From NCBI GenBank assembly GCA_018894105.1, contig CM032121.1, positions 24,893,730 through 24,957,729 of the forward strand: 64,000 bases of DNA, read 5' to 3'. Below are positions 12,341-24,170 of the stretch, in pieces; positions within the stretch are counted from its first letter, which is position 1; each line of letters opens with the position of its first letter. The position numbers were made by a program, and so were the translations under genes. Origin of the DNA: Jacaranda mimosifolia. Lineage: Eukaryota; Streptophyta; Magnoliopsida; Lamiales; Bignoniaceae. Under the pieces are notes generated by a model. That model saw only the letters and a program-made list of their open reading frames with translations. It ran no database searches and was not told the DNA's origin.

Positions 12341-12379
12341 CAAAACTATAGTTTCACACTTGTTAACCAATAGTTTCAC
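12341..12379. repeat. 39-bp direct repeat flanking the MULE, left copy
   Basis: The sequence from CAAAACTA to TAGTTTCAC recurs with one mismatch at 13822-13860. It reflects a roughly 53-bp tandem duplication in the target DNA next to the insertion site. Confidence 0.7.
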
Positions 12380-13798
12380 GGAGTTTTCCAGGATTCCGTA
12401 CCCATGGTTCTAACTTATCATCACTTATTCACTTTTTATCCATTCATATTAATTTGATTTAATCTTCACCTTCAAACCATCATAAAGTAAAGAATCATGG
12501 TTTTACCATAGTTCTTCCATGGAACCGTCTTCTTTTAAAATTAAATTATGAAAAATAAAATAAAAATCATTATCTTTTTTATACTAAATTACCAAATTAA
12601 CCTTATATTTAATTTTAAGAAATTAAAAACCCCTCTTTTCCTTATATTAAACCCTAATTCAATCAGAATTCAACCAGAAGAAATAAACCCTAACAAACGA
12701 ATTCAATAAAAAAAAATTAAAAAAGAAAATATTTTGAAAGATGATGTTTCATCCTGTTAAATATTATTAGCTCAATAATTAATCAGTTTAATAATATCGG
12801 CATTACATAAAATAAAATATCATATATAATTTTAAAATATATTTGATATTTATTTATAATATTATAGAATAAATTATGAAAGAGAATTGAAACTACTAAT
12901 CCACCACAAAAAATACTATTTCAAGAAAAACATACACAATAAAGCCAATGAAACATAATTAACAAAGATATTCACAACGATTTTAATTCCAGAAATTGTT
13001 CAAAACAATTGTAGCCAACAAAATTAATTAGGACAAATATAATTAATGAGTATATATTCATACAAGATGGACATTTTTTGTTGAAAGGACCTTTGTTTAC
13101 GAACATGGACAATTTGATCACAATTGATCCAGCCAGCTAATGTCCATTACATATATACTGACCAAGAACTTTCAGAACTTCCCCAAAAGTCCAGATTTCA
13201 ATAGGATATTTGATGCCTTAGGAGATGGCATATATATTCAATGCAGCATCAGAACCACATCATGAGCAAAATTGAGAAAGTCCTAATTTCTGGAGCTTGC
13301 TTTAGAAACGGGAAAGGAAATTGATCGATCATATACAAGAAGTACTGTTTCAACATCTCTCCTTTGATTTGATTGTTCTTGCCTTTTTGTGATGCCGATA
13401 TTATTGAACTGATTAATTACTGAACTAATAATATTTAAGAGGATGTAACATCATCTTTCAAATTATTTTCTTTAATTTTCTTCTATTGAATTTGTTTGTT
13501 AGGATTTATTTCTTCTAGTTGAATTATGATTGAATGAGGGTTTAATATATGGAAAAGAGAGATTTTTAATTTCTAAAATTAAATATAAGGTTAATTTGGT
13601 AATTTAGTAGTAAAAAAAAATAATTTTTATTTTATTTTTCATAATTTAATTTTAAAAGAAGATGGTTTCAAAGAAGAACAATGATTCTTCACTTTATGAT
13701 AGTTCGAATGTAAGGATTAAATCAAATTAATATAAACGAATAAAAAATGGGTACGTGATGATAATTTCAGAATCATGGGTATGGACCCTAGAAACCCC
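12380..13798. mobile_element. Non-autonomous MULE with about 420-bp TIRs
   Basis: Two arms (about 12380-12805 and 13394-13798) are inverted copies of each other over about 420 bp. The outer ends read GGAGTTTTCCAGG and, reversed, GGGGTTTCTAGGG. The 9 bases outside each end are TAGTTTCAC (12371-12379) and TAATTTCAC (13799-13807), an 8-of-9 match and the length expected for Mutator-like elements. The core of about 590 bp contains no transposase and is less AT-biased than the arms. Confidence 0.8.
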
Positions 13799-13821
13799 TA
13801 ATTTCACTTTCATGTGGGGTT

Positions 13822-13860
13822 CAAAACTAGAGTTTCACACTTGTTAACCAATAGTTTCAC
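13822..13860. repeat. 39-bp direct repeat flanking the MULE, right copy
   Basis: Partner of 12341-12379. The segment TTTCATGTG also occurs twice on this side (about 13808 and 13861), which supports a local tandem duplication of the target. Confidence 0.7.
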
Positions 13861-14669
13861 TTTCATGTGAAGTAATGCGATGTACATAAATATAAATCTC
13901 TTCTAACATGTTGGGTGAAGTACATATAGTTTTATATTATAGTTTCTTTTTTGCTTCTTTGTTACCCTATATATATATATATACATATAGGTGGAATAGA
14001 AACAAAATGGGGTATGCCACGAATATGGCGCAGAGGTGGACTTCATCTCGATACATTATAAAAATACGAAACAATTGGAATATAAATATTATTATTGTAG
14101 AAAGAAAAATACTAAAACATAATTGCGCTACGAAAATGAAATGTATGTCTGTTTCGTGGTTATCTAAAGGGGATGGTCACATCCGTTTGTCGCATGATCT
14201 CATTCTCTCTCAGTCTTGTCTTTCTTTGTGGCCATAATTAATGTGTGACAGAGAAAGTATCAATATATTTTTTATTTTACAAAATTAATTAAAAAAAGTT
14301 GTTATTTCAATAAGATAATAAAAACTTACTTTAACAAATGCAATACTGATATAATAATTTAATTTATTTATTTTCTTTTTATAATTGATATTAATTTGCT
14401 TGTTACATTATATATTGATGGTGTAAATTATATTGAAAAAGGACTTAGAGATAGAGAGAAGATGGAGTTGGGGGTTGGGGGGAGGATTAGGACATGGAAG
14501 CACGCGTTGCCGGTGCAGAGGGGGGCTGTGGGTCCTTATGGGTTTTGGGAAAAAGCCTGCCCCCACCACCCCTGTACTCTATTCTTCGTTGGCTCCCATG
14601 CTTTTCTACTAGCGTGCCATAATAAAAGGAAAAGAAAAAAAGAGGGAAAAAAAATGGAAAGAAAGGAAG
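13861..14669. other. Intergenic, no recognised gene
   Basis: It contains a short TA microsatellite (about 13969-13983) and a G-rich stretch (14466-14530) followed by a C-rich stretch (14559-14575). The ORFs at 13908-14237 and 14396-14731 have no recognisable domain and are of low complexity. Confidence 0.35.
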
Positions 14670-14981
14670 AAAGAAAGAAAATGAGGAAGTCTATGGCTGT
14701 TATTGCTTGTATTTTCATTTCCGTTTTCTAAACTTGAGAAGTGAAAAATTAAGTTGGGTAATTTATGAATTATGAGGTAGAAAATTAATTTATAAATGCA
14801 TTGTATTTGGTTGTAAATAAAAATATAATGATAGTTAAAGAAAGAAAATGAGGAAATCTATGGCTGTTATTGCTTGTATTTTCATTTTCCATTTTCTAAA
14901 CCTGGGAAGTGAAAAATTAAGTTGGGTAATTTATGAATTATGAGGTAGAAAACTAATTTATTAATGCATTGTAATTGGTTG
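14670..14981. repeat. Tandem duplication, unit 167 bp
   Basis: Copy 1 (14670-14836) and copy 2 (from 14837) agree closely. Copy 2 is interrupted at 14981 by the gypsy element and resumes at 27318-27344 (TAAATAAAAATG), so the duplication is older than the insertion. Confidence 0.85.
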
Positions 14982-15760
14982 TGATGAGGGTAAAAGCTAT
15001 ATGTGACTAGATTGGGATAGAATCTGGGTGTGTCGACCTTTCTGGTCGAGCAATAGATATTTAGGCTAAGTCCTGCAACCACGAGCAAATGTCAGGCTAG
15101 CTGAGGTGCCTTCGGCTATGGCATTCCGACACTTAAGTCAAAACAAGAACAACCAGAGAAGATGAGCAACAAAGTGAGGGCTTTTTAGTGTAGAATAACA
15201 TGCCTTCGGTGATCCTAGAATAGGGGGTATTTATAGCCTTCCTCAGGTCATGGATTTTTCTGAGATGCCCTTAGCTTGCAGAAAGGGCCCTTGGTCCTTG
15301 CATGAGATGCTTTAGGTCATCTCCCATTCTTGTACTATTTCAGGTGGTTTCATCTCCAAGTTTCATGGACATAATAGTGCATTGGAGGTGCGCCCCCTGC
15401 CGACGTGGCAGTATGGGCGGTACTAGGACAGCACGCACCATTAATGCGGAGGCATGCTACCTATCAAGGCATTTAATGTGGCAGAGAAAGGATCCTACAG
15501 TGACCTATGGAAGAGGTAGCCGAACATTATGGTCGAATGAGTCGAGCATCTGACTTCGGACAGCGGCCTAGTCGAATGACACCTGTGTTGTTCAGTGCAC
15601 CCCATGGCTTAGTCAAATGACGCTTGCGTTGTTCAGCGCGCCCTTTAAATAGAGGCACGACAGTCGACAACGTGATTAGGCCCCGAGGATGAAATGGGCT
15701 CAATGCTATACTCCCGGACCTATAGTCTTTGGGTTGGGCTTATTGGGACATCCCATATCA
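14982..15760 (-). repeat. Gypsy 3' LTR
   Basis: It begins TGATGAGGG and ends CATATCA in plus orientation and matches 26553-27317 throughout, with substitutions and small indels. The termini form the short inverted pair TGAT and ATCA. The sequence TATTTATAGCC near 15228 reads GGCTATAAATA on the minus strand and is the likely TATA box of the LTR. Confidence 0.92.
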
Positions 15761-15775
15761 TAAGTCCCCCATATT
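15761..15775 (-). other. Gypsy polypurine tract
   Basis: On the minus strand this is ATATGGGGGACTTA, purine-rich and directly next to the 3' LTR. Confidence 0.65.
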
Positions 15776-15978
15776 TTCGAATTCTGAATGAGGTGATCGA
15801 TGAGAAGGATTGGGGAGTAGTTTGGTGTGAAGATACGAGGGTTAGTCGATGAGGGTTTTTTAAAAGTCAACTTGGGTTTAGCGCATTTAATATGCCGGTT
15901 ATATCATGCCAGGTGCAGCGTCCAACGATAGTTATACGCCATTATTACGGACGCTTGGGGTTCCTGCGCTCAAATGCT

Positions 15979-15987
15979 TATAAATAA
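15979..15987 (+). promoter_or_regulatory. TATA box for the antisense ORF
   Basis: TATAAATAA occurs on the plus strand between the LTR and the antisense ORF, about 100 bases before a splice-donor-like sequence (AAGTAAGTATTTT, about 16094). It is placed as expected for an internal promoter reading opposite to gag-pol. The function is inferred. Confidence 0.5.
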
Positions 15988-16099
15988 GAGCGGTTGAAGT
16001 TTTCATTTTTACTTTTACCGCTTTTCGTCTGGTTGAATCCTGTGCCAACTGCTTTTCCTGCCATTGTTTTGTGCCTTATACTTCGTCGAAAATAAGTAA

Positions 16100-18640
16100 G
16101 TATTTTCCTCAATTTTTATTCGAGTTCCTCTTTTGCTTAAGAAATGCAGCGCTTATCTGATTCTGAGGGTAGTCAGGGGGGGATAGTGAGGCTACTCATT
16201 CTGATTGGCTAAAGGGATCACCAAATGAGTTAAGCCCTAGTGTCGCGTGGTCGACTATTCACCCTCAACCACTATAGTGAAATAGTGTCCAAGATAACTC
16301 ATGTCGATCTGGCACATATTACGCAGCTGTACCATGTCCCCGATGAATATGAACTCCTAGCACTTGGACCGTTTGATAGGATGCATCGACCTCCGGTCAG
16401 ATGTATAACTATGTTCGAGGAGGCCTTTTGATGCGGTCTTAGGTTCCCTTTAGCTGGACCTATAGTCAAGCTGCTAAGGGGTTTAAAAATATGTATAACC
16501 CAGCTGCTGTCGAATTATTTTTTGACCATCTATAGCTTTACTGTTTTAATGCATTTTTCGACCAGCTGACCACCTTCGCAAATTTTTCTAATCTCTTTCA
16601 CTTATCCATGTCCCGAAAGTCGGGTAGCACTGACGAGTCGGGTTTTTATTATCTCACTGCTCAACCCCACCAAAAATTTCTTTGCACCCCGGCCTCTTCC
16701 TACGGGCAGGAGTGGAAAAAATATTACCTATATGTTCGAGTGGCTAGGGGCTTCAATATTCCAAGGGGATTCCAAGGGGATGGTAGATGAGGCATGTCGA
16801 GATGCTGGGTAACTTAACTCTGACATGGCCCAACACATTCATCCGGGACTTGGTCGAGTTTGGTCAGGTAAAGGCCTTGGTGTTTATTAAGGAAAGGAGT
16901 TTGGTGTTAGTTGGCTTATCTCCAGCTCAGCTGGACTTGCCAATAGGCGATCGACTAGGTAGCTAGTGCTGTCGATTCTTGACTAGTTTATTTACTTGCA
17001 TTCATCATTTTACTCGACTCTGAAGTTTTGTTATTTGTGCTGTTGGCAAATCGAGAGAAGACTATGAATCGCTCAAGAGCAGAAGCTTTGGCGAGGGCTC
17101 AGAGGAACGAGCAGTGTAGCTTAACTATAGCGGCCTGACGAAGGACTGCTCTGGTTGAGATGGCACAGCCTGAGGTCATGACACCGTCGCCATCACTCAC
17201 TCCATCACCAGCTCGGCCTATGGTGATTGCTATGAGAAACATGATAGGTCGAGGGAAGAGGCCAATAGTCGAGCAGGCTGGACCTGCTTCGAAGAGAACA
17301 ACAACCAAGAAAGGCAAATGGAAAGCTGTAGGGTCGGGCCAGCTCACTGGATCTGTTCGGTCAACGTGAGGACGACTTGCTGTTCCACTTGCCAAAGCTC
17401 TCGTGACCATGGTTTGGAATGGAGCGGAGCATGGTTGTACATAATTCGTACTCCATAGAGACGGCAGGATCGATCAGGGCCGCTCCTCTAAAGGTGATGA
17501 TGGCTGGATTGTTCACGTCCAACTAGAATAAACTTATGGGGCTAAGCCAGGACGCTGCATTCAGAGCTCTATCTTACCACTCTAACATGGTAAGGGTCTG
17601 GTCGATAAGTTTATCTCATCGAATTTTATTTGTTGGTCGAATATTGTTCACTCATCACGATTTTTTTTTAGTTTTAGGTGAGCCAGTTAGGCTACAATTT
17701 TTATAGGTGGTCGGAGCTGGCCCTAGCCGACCGTGAGCATCTGTAGGAGGGCGGAGATTTGGAAATACTTAAAGCTCAGCTTGAGTCTTCATAGATAAAA
17801 GTTGAGGAGCTGACCAAGGAGGTTGAGGAGCTCAATAGCTAGCTCAAACTGAAAGATAGTCAGCCTGTTGCCGCCATCACTGAGAAGATAAGGATGGATG
17901 AGCTGCTAAACCAGGCCAGGATGGATGCACAGAATTGCTATGAGTCTAGTCGGATGGCTACCGAGCGTAATGCGGCGATCTAGAAAGCTCGAGCTGAATT
18001 CTACAGGAAGTGCCTCTGATGCAACAAGAAACCGTGCAGCAGTTCATGCTGTGCTCGGCCTTCCAGGATGCAACGCTCTTCTCTTTGGATGACACCAAGA
18101 ACGCATTCGACAAAGCGATCAAGCAGCTGGAGTATTTAGGCTATGCTTTTCGAGTGGAGGATAAAGTTGCATTAGCCCTATTCTGGACGAGTAGCTGTAG
18201 ATGTATTCGGAGGCCGACGAGGCTAAAGAGGGAGCTGCAGAGACTTTTGTGGTCAAGGGAGCCGCAGAGGCTTCTCCTGCCAAGCCCCTTACTGAAGCGC
18301 AGAAAAAGGGGGCTGAAGTGGCAAAAAAGTTGAATGAGGTGGTAAGAGAGTTTACCTTTGCGAATGAATTTACGTTCGAGATTCACAACGGCATGGTTGA
18401 TGCCGCTACGTATCTTCTCGCCGGTCAGAGATGAATTCTTGGTTGATAAGGTAGGACCTTCTAGGCCAGCGACGACTGTTGTTCCTCTTGCTAGCCCGGC
18501 GCCTGAGCAGGGAGCGAATAGCTGGTGGTTCCTATCTATTCGAGCAATGAACTCAACCAGATGATTGAGGATGGTGCTCGAGGTGCGCATGTTGAGGGCG
18601 TGGGGTTGAGCAATCATTGAGCTCCTTGCTTTCTGAGTTT
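16100..18640 (+). pseudogene. Antisense ORF of Tat element (Transposase_28-like)
   Basis: Broken plus-strand frames, opposite to gag-pol, together resemble the plant 'putative gypsy type transposon' family (Pfam Transposase_28, PF04195). The N-terminal part shows YHVPDEYELLALGPFDR (about 16338-16380), then after one stop CGLRFPLAGPIVKLL (about 16432-16476), and further on SGFYYLTAQP. The C-terminal third (about 17755-18430) is charged and Ala/Glu/Lys-rich with heptad-like spacing (KVEELTKEVEEL), which suggests a coiled coil. The role of these proteins is unknown; antisense ORFs at this position have been reported for Tat relatives such as Grande. At least five in-frame stops or shifts show that this copy is dead. 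The family match is from memory and needs a profile search. Confidence 0.6.
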
Positions 18641-19018
18641 AATCGCCCTATATAGCGTTATTCTATCGATGGTTGTTCACTGTACTTTTGTTTTTATTTT
18701 CTGAAGGTTGTAATTGGGAACATTTGAATGAAATTGTTGATGAGTACCAATCTCTGTTTCACTTTTAGCATTTTTTTCTGTTGAATTTTAATTGTTGATA
18801 AATAAACAATTCGATTTGATATAGTATGACACTAGAAATAATATAATTAATTAAAGATACTCGTCGACCCTTGGTGTTGATTCTGCACTATCATATTTTG
18901 GTAGAATGACCGCTCTTGCCGAACAAACCATATTAACTTAATGCATCACACTAAGTAGGTTTCAATGACAGGGTCGAATTTTTATTTGTTATTCTTTAAT
19001 TTGGATTGTACATCTTCA

Positions 19019-19385
19019 ATTTGGCGGCTTGAAGTCCGCTTGGTCGACTGCAAATGATCAAGTCATTTATTATTTAGGACAAAAAGCCTCAGTTTAGCAA
19101 TTCGTAGGTGGCATGATCAACTTTGGGGTCGACTATAAATGATCAACTTATTTTTGTCTCGACTGAAAAGCCTTGGCTTGGTTGTTTGAAGCCCGCTTGG
19201 TCGACTTTGGGGTCGACTGTAAACGATCAACTCATTTTTCTCTCAACTGAAAAACTTTAGCTTGGCGGTTCAAAGCCCGCTTGGTCGACTTTAGGGTCGA
19301 CTGTAAACGACCAATTCATTTTCATCTTGGCTGAAAAGCCTTAGCTTGGCGGTTCGAAGCCCACTTGGTTGACCTCAGGGTCGTG
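19019..19385. repeat. Tandem repeat inside gypsy 3' region, unit about 80-85 bp
   Basis: Four to five imperfect copies share GCTTGGTCGACTTTGGGGTC followed by GTAAACGATCAA and a GAAAAGCCTTAGCTTGGCGG segment. Tandem repeats in the untranslated region near the 3' LTR are common in Tat elements. The rest of 18641-19440 shows no coding sequence. Confidence 0.75.
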
Positions 19386-19439
19386 GAAACAGATATTTGT
19401 AGAAATGACGATAATTACGTTTGCATAGGGGGGACACAA

Positions 19440-20690
19440 CGGAGACCAATGGTCTCTTTGTACATAGAACTTCTTTAAATTTATAGCATTCCAAGGTTGT
19501 GGTAATTCATTGCTGTGCAGGTTCACTAGTCAGTATGCATTGTGCTTTGAGACCTTGACCACGGAGTAAGGCCTCACCCATTTTGGCTCGAGTTTTTCTA
19601 CGTTCCTTGACACCTCAACTTTCTTGAGAACGAGATCTCTGACTTTGAAGCTACGTGGTAGAACTGCTTTTTTGTAATGTTTTGTCATTTTTTATTTATA
19701 CCGTTGCATCATATTGTAAGCTTTGTGTCGCAGCTCATCAATGGTTTCCAAGTCGAGTGCCCTTTTGGATACATTTCTAACTGGGTTATAATGGATCACC
19801 TAAGTTGTGTGTGGCATTAATTCATATGGGATACTGCTTCAAAGTGGTTGTTCGCAGGGTTGTTCTATATGCCCATAGCACCCCAGGGAGGTCATCCACC
19901 CAACTTGCTCATTTTCCTTCTAGTCGAGCCTTGAGATGGTCGAGGACAGTTCTGTTCGTGACCTTTGTCTGACTGTTAGCCTGGGGGTTTTCGACTAAAG
20001 TAAAGTGTTGGTTGATCCCTAAAGCCTTGCACCTATTCCTTGTGTTCTTGCTTTGGAATTGGGTTCTATTGTCTGAGATTAGAATTTTAGATAAACAAAA
20101 ATGACAAATGATGTTCTTCCAAATGAAACTCTTTATGGCCGCATCAGTTATTTTGGGAACTGCTTCTGCCTCAACCCACTTAGTATAGTATTCGACTGTG
20201 ATAATAATGAATTTTCGTTGACCTAATGTTTTGGTAAGGAACTGACTATGTTGATACCCTATTGATCGAATGGCCACACGATCCCCACGTTTACCATTGA
20301 CGCCGTTGGTCGGTGTGGTATGTTTGAGTAGAACTGGCATGATGGATACTTTCTAGCAAAGTCGACTGAGTCTTTTAACAATGTGGGCCAGAAATATCCG
20401 TATCGAATAATCTTATGGGCTAGGGATCGACCTCCAGAATGATTTCCACAAAGTCCTGTGTGGATTTCGTAAAAGACCTCATTAGCTTGGTTGGGTGTTA
20501 AGCATCTAAGGGGTGGCCCTGATAACGATCTCCTGTAGAGCTGTTTGTGCTCGTCCAGGGCAAATTTGGCTGCTTGCCCTTTGAGCCTACGTGCCTCATT
20601 TTTATCTTCAGGGACTGTCCCTTGGCTTAGGTAAAACTTGATCGGGTCTTGCCAAATGGGAGGTGCTTTTTCAATGCTCTCCACTAAGCT
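19440..20690 (-). pseudogene. Gypsy integrase (Tat)
   Basis: The order on the minus strand is a zinc-binding part (LCGNHSGGRSLAHKIIRYGY, then KYPSCQFY), the catalytic core, and a C-terminal part with VLWAYRTTLRTTT and a closing ELPQPWNAINLKKFY. Integrase inserts the cDNA into the host chromosome. In the core the first catalytic Asp is replaced by Glu (VEYYTKWVEA), the second is present (ISDNRTQF), and the catalytic Glu position reads Lys (SQTKVTNRT). The core frames overlap but do not join, so a frameshift is present at about 20260-20340, and the C-terminal part has several stops. This copy cannot be active. Confidence 0.85.
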
Positions 20691-20954
20691 CTGGTCATGG
20701 GTATTTATAGAGGGTTTGCTAGCGACGAGAAATGTTATGGTCCTTTCTATGGTCCTTCTCGTCGAGCTTGCAAACTTGGAGAGGGCGTTAGTCTGCTCGT
20801 TTTCTAATCAGGGTACTTGGCTGAGGGTGAAACTTTTGAACAACTGTTGTAATTTTTTCACCTCGGCCAGGCATTAACTCATTTTGTTTTCCTTGGCTTT
20901 GAAGTTTCCTTCAACCTGCTCTGTCACTAGCTGGGAATTGGTGATCGCCACTAG

Positions 20955-21500
20955 CTACTCGATGCCATGAGTTGTTTCCATGTTCACGCCAGCGATGAGG
21001 GCTTCAAATTCTGCCTCATTGTTGGTAACTGAGAAGTCGAGTTTGATTGCAAAATCATATTCCACTGCGAGTGGGGAGCGGAATGAGACACCAATTCCAC
21101 CTCCTGAGGTCGTTGCTATTCCATCGACGTGTAAAGTCCATACAATGGAGTTCTGGTCATGCTGGTCCGGGAGGTCGAGCCTCTCAGCGACAAAGTCGGC
21201 TAGAACCTGTGCTTTTATAGCGGTCCGCCGTTGGAATGTGATGTTGAATTCCCTAAGGTTGATGGCCCACTTGGTCAGCCTTCTTGACGTGTCTGGTTTC
21301 GACAACACCTGTTTTAACGATTGGTTCGTCAACACTATGATCGCATGAGACTGGAAGTAAGGTCGTAGCTTTCGTGCTGCTGTAACCAGGACGAGGGCGA
21401 ACTTCTCGATTTCCAAATAATTGTGCTCAGGCCCTTACAGCGCTTTACTGCAATAATAAATGGGTTGATGAGTTTTGTCTCTCGCCGATACCAAGACCAA
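20955..21500 (-). pseudogene. Gypsy RNase H, RT-connected and archaeal-type
   Basis: Two RNase H-like parts lie in one frame. The first, next to the reverse transcriptase, ends with RRLTKWAINLREFNITFQ and QVLADFVAE. The second has WTLHVDGIATTSGGGIGV, where the Asp of HVDG is the expected metal ligand, and later SVTNNEAEFEALIAGV. A second archaeal-type RNase H is the diagnostic feature of the Tat lineage. A stop lies at about 21417 where the frame should continue into the connection domain (THQPIYYCSKAL). Confidence 0.85.
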
Positions 21501-21599
21501 GCTGATTGGAGTAGTAGACAAGGCTAGGTAGAGGTGTAGAACTTCTCCCAGCTCAAGTTTGGTAAGCATGTGTGGCAAGGAGAGATATTTCTTGAGATC

Positions 21600-24170
21600 G
21601 ACCAAAGCCTGGTCCCTCTGCTCCGTACATTAGAATCCCAATTTTTTTGCATTCCTGAGTATTTTGAAAAATGGGAGACTTTTGTCGGCTAGTTGTGCAA
21701 TGAACATGCTAAGGTGTCACGGACAGACTCTATTTATGCAGTGGAACAATCGTCTGTCCGTGTGGCATCTCAGGTTCCACCCAACCTTCGATTCACCAAC
21801 GTCCATCTCGAGTCTTTTTGATGACCCATTACTCAATTCGGCCCAATAGCTTACTAGCATAAGCATCAGAACACCTCCCGGTACTTGCGTACTTGCCTAT
21901 TCTGAATGCCCACAATCATCGGAGGCTCGCGTCTATCACGCTGAGCGTGTTTCCTTAATGGTCCCCTACTAGCCAGCATACACGTCTCAATCTTAGGTCC
22001 CTTACGTGCATCTCTCGATGGCAAGGAGCAATCTCGCTCCATCTCGGCATCCTCGCATGCCCACAACAGAATCCTCGTGCTCGTCACTCGCTAGGAGCGC
22101 CTAGGCCGTGCTGTAGTGCCCTTCGTTTGTGCCTTGCCCAAGTAGGGCCACATGTAAGTGCAAAGCTTATATGATGTGCCATCATCTTGTATTAGTCCCG
22201 CACGAAGCATTAGACATCATTCCCGCTCGCTAGCAACATGCCACAACTTGTCCACTATGCGGCATCACCCCACGACCGCATGTCTTAAGCCAACGAACCC
22301 CTGCAGCAAGGCTAGAACCCATAGCGCATGCTTAGCGAGTTAGCTCACGAGACATTTGGGTGTTCGTCTCGATCACTCAATCGGTCTAGAGGTGTTGCCC
22401 CATAATTTTTGAAGCCCGCGGGGCAATAGCGTTTCCTCCTTCAAACCTCTTGGCACCCTTTCAGACCCAATGCGGCACCTGGCCCCACGCTGCCTGTTCG
22501 ATTCCCGACCCATCCGGGGACTCTAAACACTCATTTGAGATATCTAGAGCTGGCCCTTGAAGGCTCCTCTTTGCCTTCAAGGAGTTGCCCGTTTAGTGCC
22601 TTTACAGCACGGGGAGGACCGCCCGGTTGCCCACCATCCCAACAGCCCTTCAGACATGTCCGTCCCTCTTATAATAGGCTTAAAAAATATGTCTGTTTTC
22701 CCCGTAGTAGACATTGAAATGCCGAGGATGTATACATTTTTGCAACTTTGCATTATGACATCCACATCACTTGACGCTTGAACCGTTGGATAGCTCTCGG
22801 CTTCTACATTAACTCTGCAAAGTTCCTGCCCCGTTCGATTCTCCGTGGAATAGTTATTACCCTCGCAATAAGCTGAATCACAACATGCTACTGCACTGCC
22901 GCATTCTAAACATCTTCACCGTTTCCTATCCAAACGGAACCGTCTACTAATGAAACTTGGTGGGAACATTTCCAAGGAGCATCCCAAAAAAACAGTTTCA
23001 CAAAATTCCTTTTCCAATCCGCTCTGCTCAACGCATATTTGCGCTACCCGAGCGCAGCAAGATCGCTCCCGATCGCCCTAAATGTTCGGTGCCCAAACGA
23101 ACACGGAATGACTTCAAACTTGGTGGGAAGCATCCTCATACCTCAGAGAGTATGCCATTGAAATAGTTTTGAAATATGCACCTCACAAGAGTCTCTACTC
23201 ATGGGTTGTTTCCACCCTACCAAGTGAGCCGACAACGCCTTATCGCTCTTAAAACCCCTTTAAGTCATGGTCGCCATTCTTCTCCAATGAGCGACCCGTG
23301 ATACAAGGGCTATTATCTTGTCGACCAGGTGCTATACGTCCCAGACTATTTGGGGTGAGGCGATATCCAAAACTGCTTGGATCTTCTGCGGGTTTGCTTC
23401 GATCCCCCTTTCATTAACCATGTAATCCTGGAACTTGCCTCATCGAACTCCGAAGGTATACTTGTTGGGGTTTAGCTTTATACCAAATGCCCGTAGTATC
23501 GAGAAGGTATGGTCGAGGTCGATTAGGTGGCCCTCAGTTTTTTCTGTCTTGATAATCATGTCGTCGACATAAACTTCCATAGACTTTCCAATCACATTTT
23601 TGAACATAAAGTTGACTAATATGTGGTAAGTTACTCCTGCATTTTTTAGCCCAAAAGGCATGACCAAGAAACAATATACCCCATTGGGGACGACGAAGGA
23701 GGTCTTATCCCTATCCTCTGGTGCCATGAATATTTGATAATAGCTTTCAAAGGCATTCATCATGCTCAACAGTTCACAACCAACTGTAGAATCCACTAGT
23801 AAATCTATGCGAGGCAGGGGGTAAGGATCTTTGGGACAAGCTTTATTCAAGTCGGTAAAATCATTACACATACACCATTTTCCTTTATTTTTGGGGACAA
23901 GTACAATATTGCAAAGCCAAGAGGGATATTGAATTTCGACAATATATCATGCTTCTAAGAGTGTGTTGATCTCTTCTTCGATGATCTGGGATCTCTCAGC
24001 GTTGAAGGTCCTCATCTTCTGCTTCACTGGTTTGTACGAAGGGTCCACATTGAGGCAATGGACGATGACACTTAGGTTGATTCCCTGGAGATCGGAGGCT
24101 TTCCATGCAAACACGTTGATGTTTATGTGGAGAAAATCAACCATAAGACACTCCATACGATGACCCATAT
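21600..24170 (-). pseudogene. Gypsy reverse transcriptase, split by an insertion
   Basis: On the minus strand the domain begins at about 24168 (KMRTFNAERSQIIEEEINTL). It continues through DFTDLNKACPKDPYPLP, the palm motif VMPFGLKNAGVTY and the catalytic YVDDMIIK, and reaches KYTFGVR at 23440. The first catalytic Asp, expected in a DAFSGY-like motif, reads Asn (MMNAFESY). The thumb continues in another frame (GIEANPQKIQAVLD) to about 23310, is interrupted by a 1.6-kb insertion, and resumes at 21714 with FIAQLADKSLPFFKILRNAK. The enzyme is doubly inactivated, by substitution and by insertion. Confidence 0.88.
21715..23305. mobile_element. GC-rich solo-LTR-like insertion in the RT gene
   Basis: The reverse-transcriptase frame stops matching its family at 23305 and resumes at 21714. 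The inserted segment starts TGTCACGGACAGAC and ends CCCGTGATACA, so its ends are a short inverted pair of TG/CA type. AAGG flanks it on both sides (21711-21714 and 23305-23308; one base is shared with the end). It is distinctly more GC-rich than its surroundings, has no recognisable coding sequence, and carries an 11-bp hairpin at 21718-21762 (CACGGACAGAC). A solo LTR of another family is the best explanation. Confidence 0.6.

Noticed and set aside
14460..14580. G-rich and C-rich stretches that could pair as a hairpin or form a quadruplex
   Set aside because: The pairing is patchy and the G-runs are irregularly spaced; not supported well enough to report.
18141..18617. 158-codon minus-strand ORF in the gypsy element
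   Set aside because: It is the shadow of the antisense coiled-coil region read on the other strand; the plus-strand frames carry the protein-like signal.
20980..21348. 122-codon plus-strand ORF
   Set aside because: Mirror of the archaeal-type RNase H coding frame on the minus strand.
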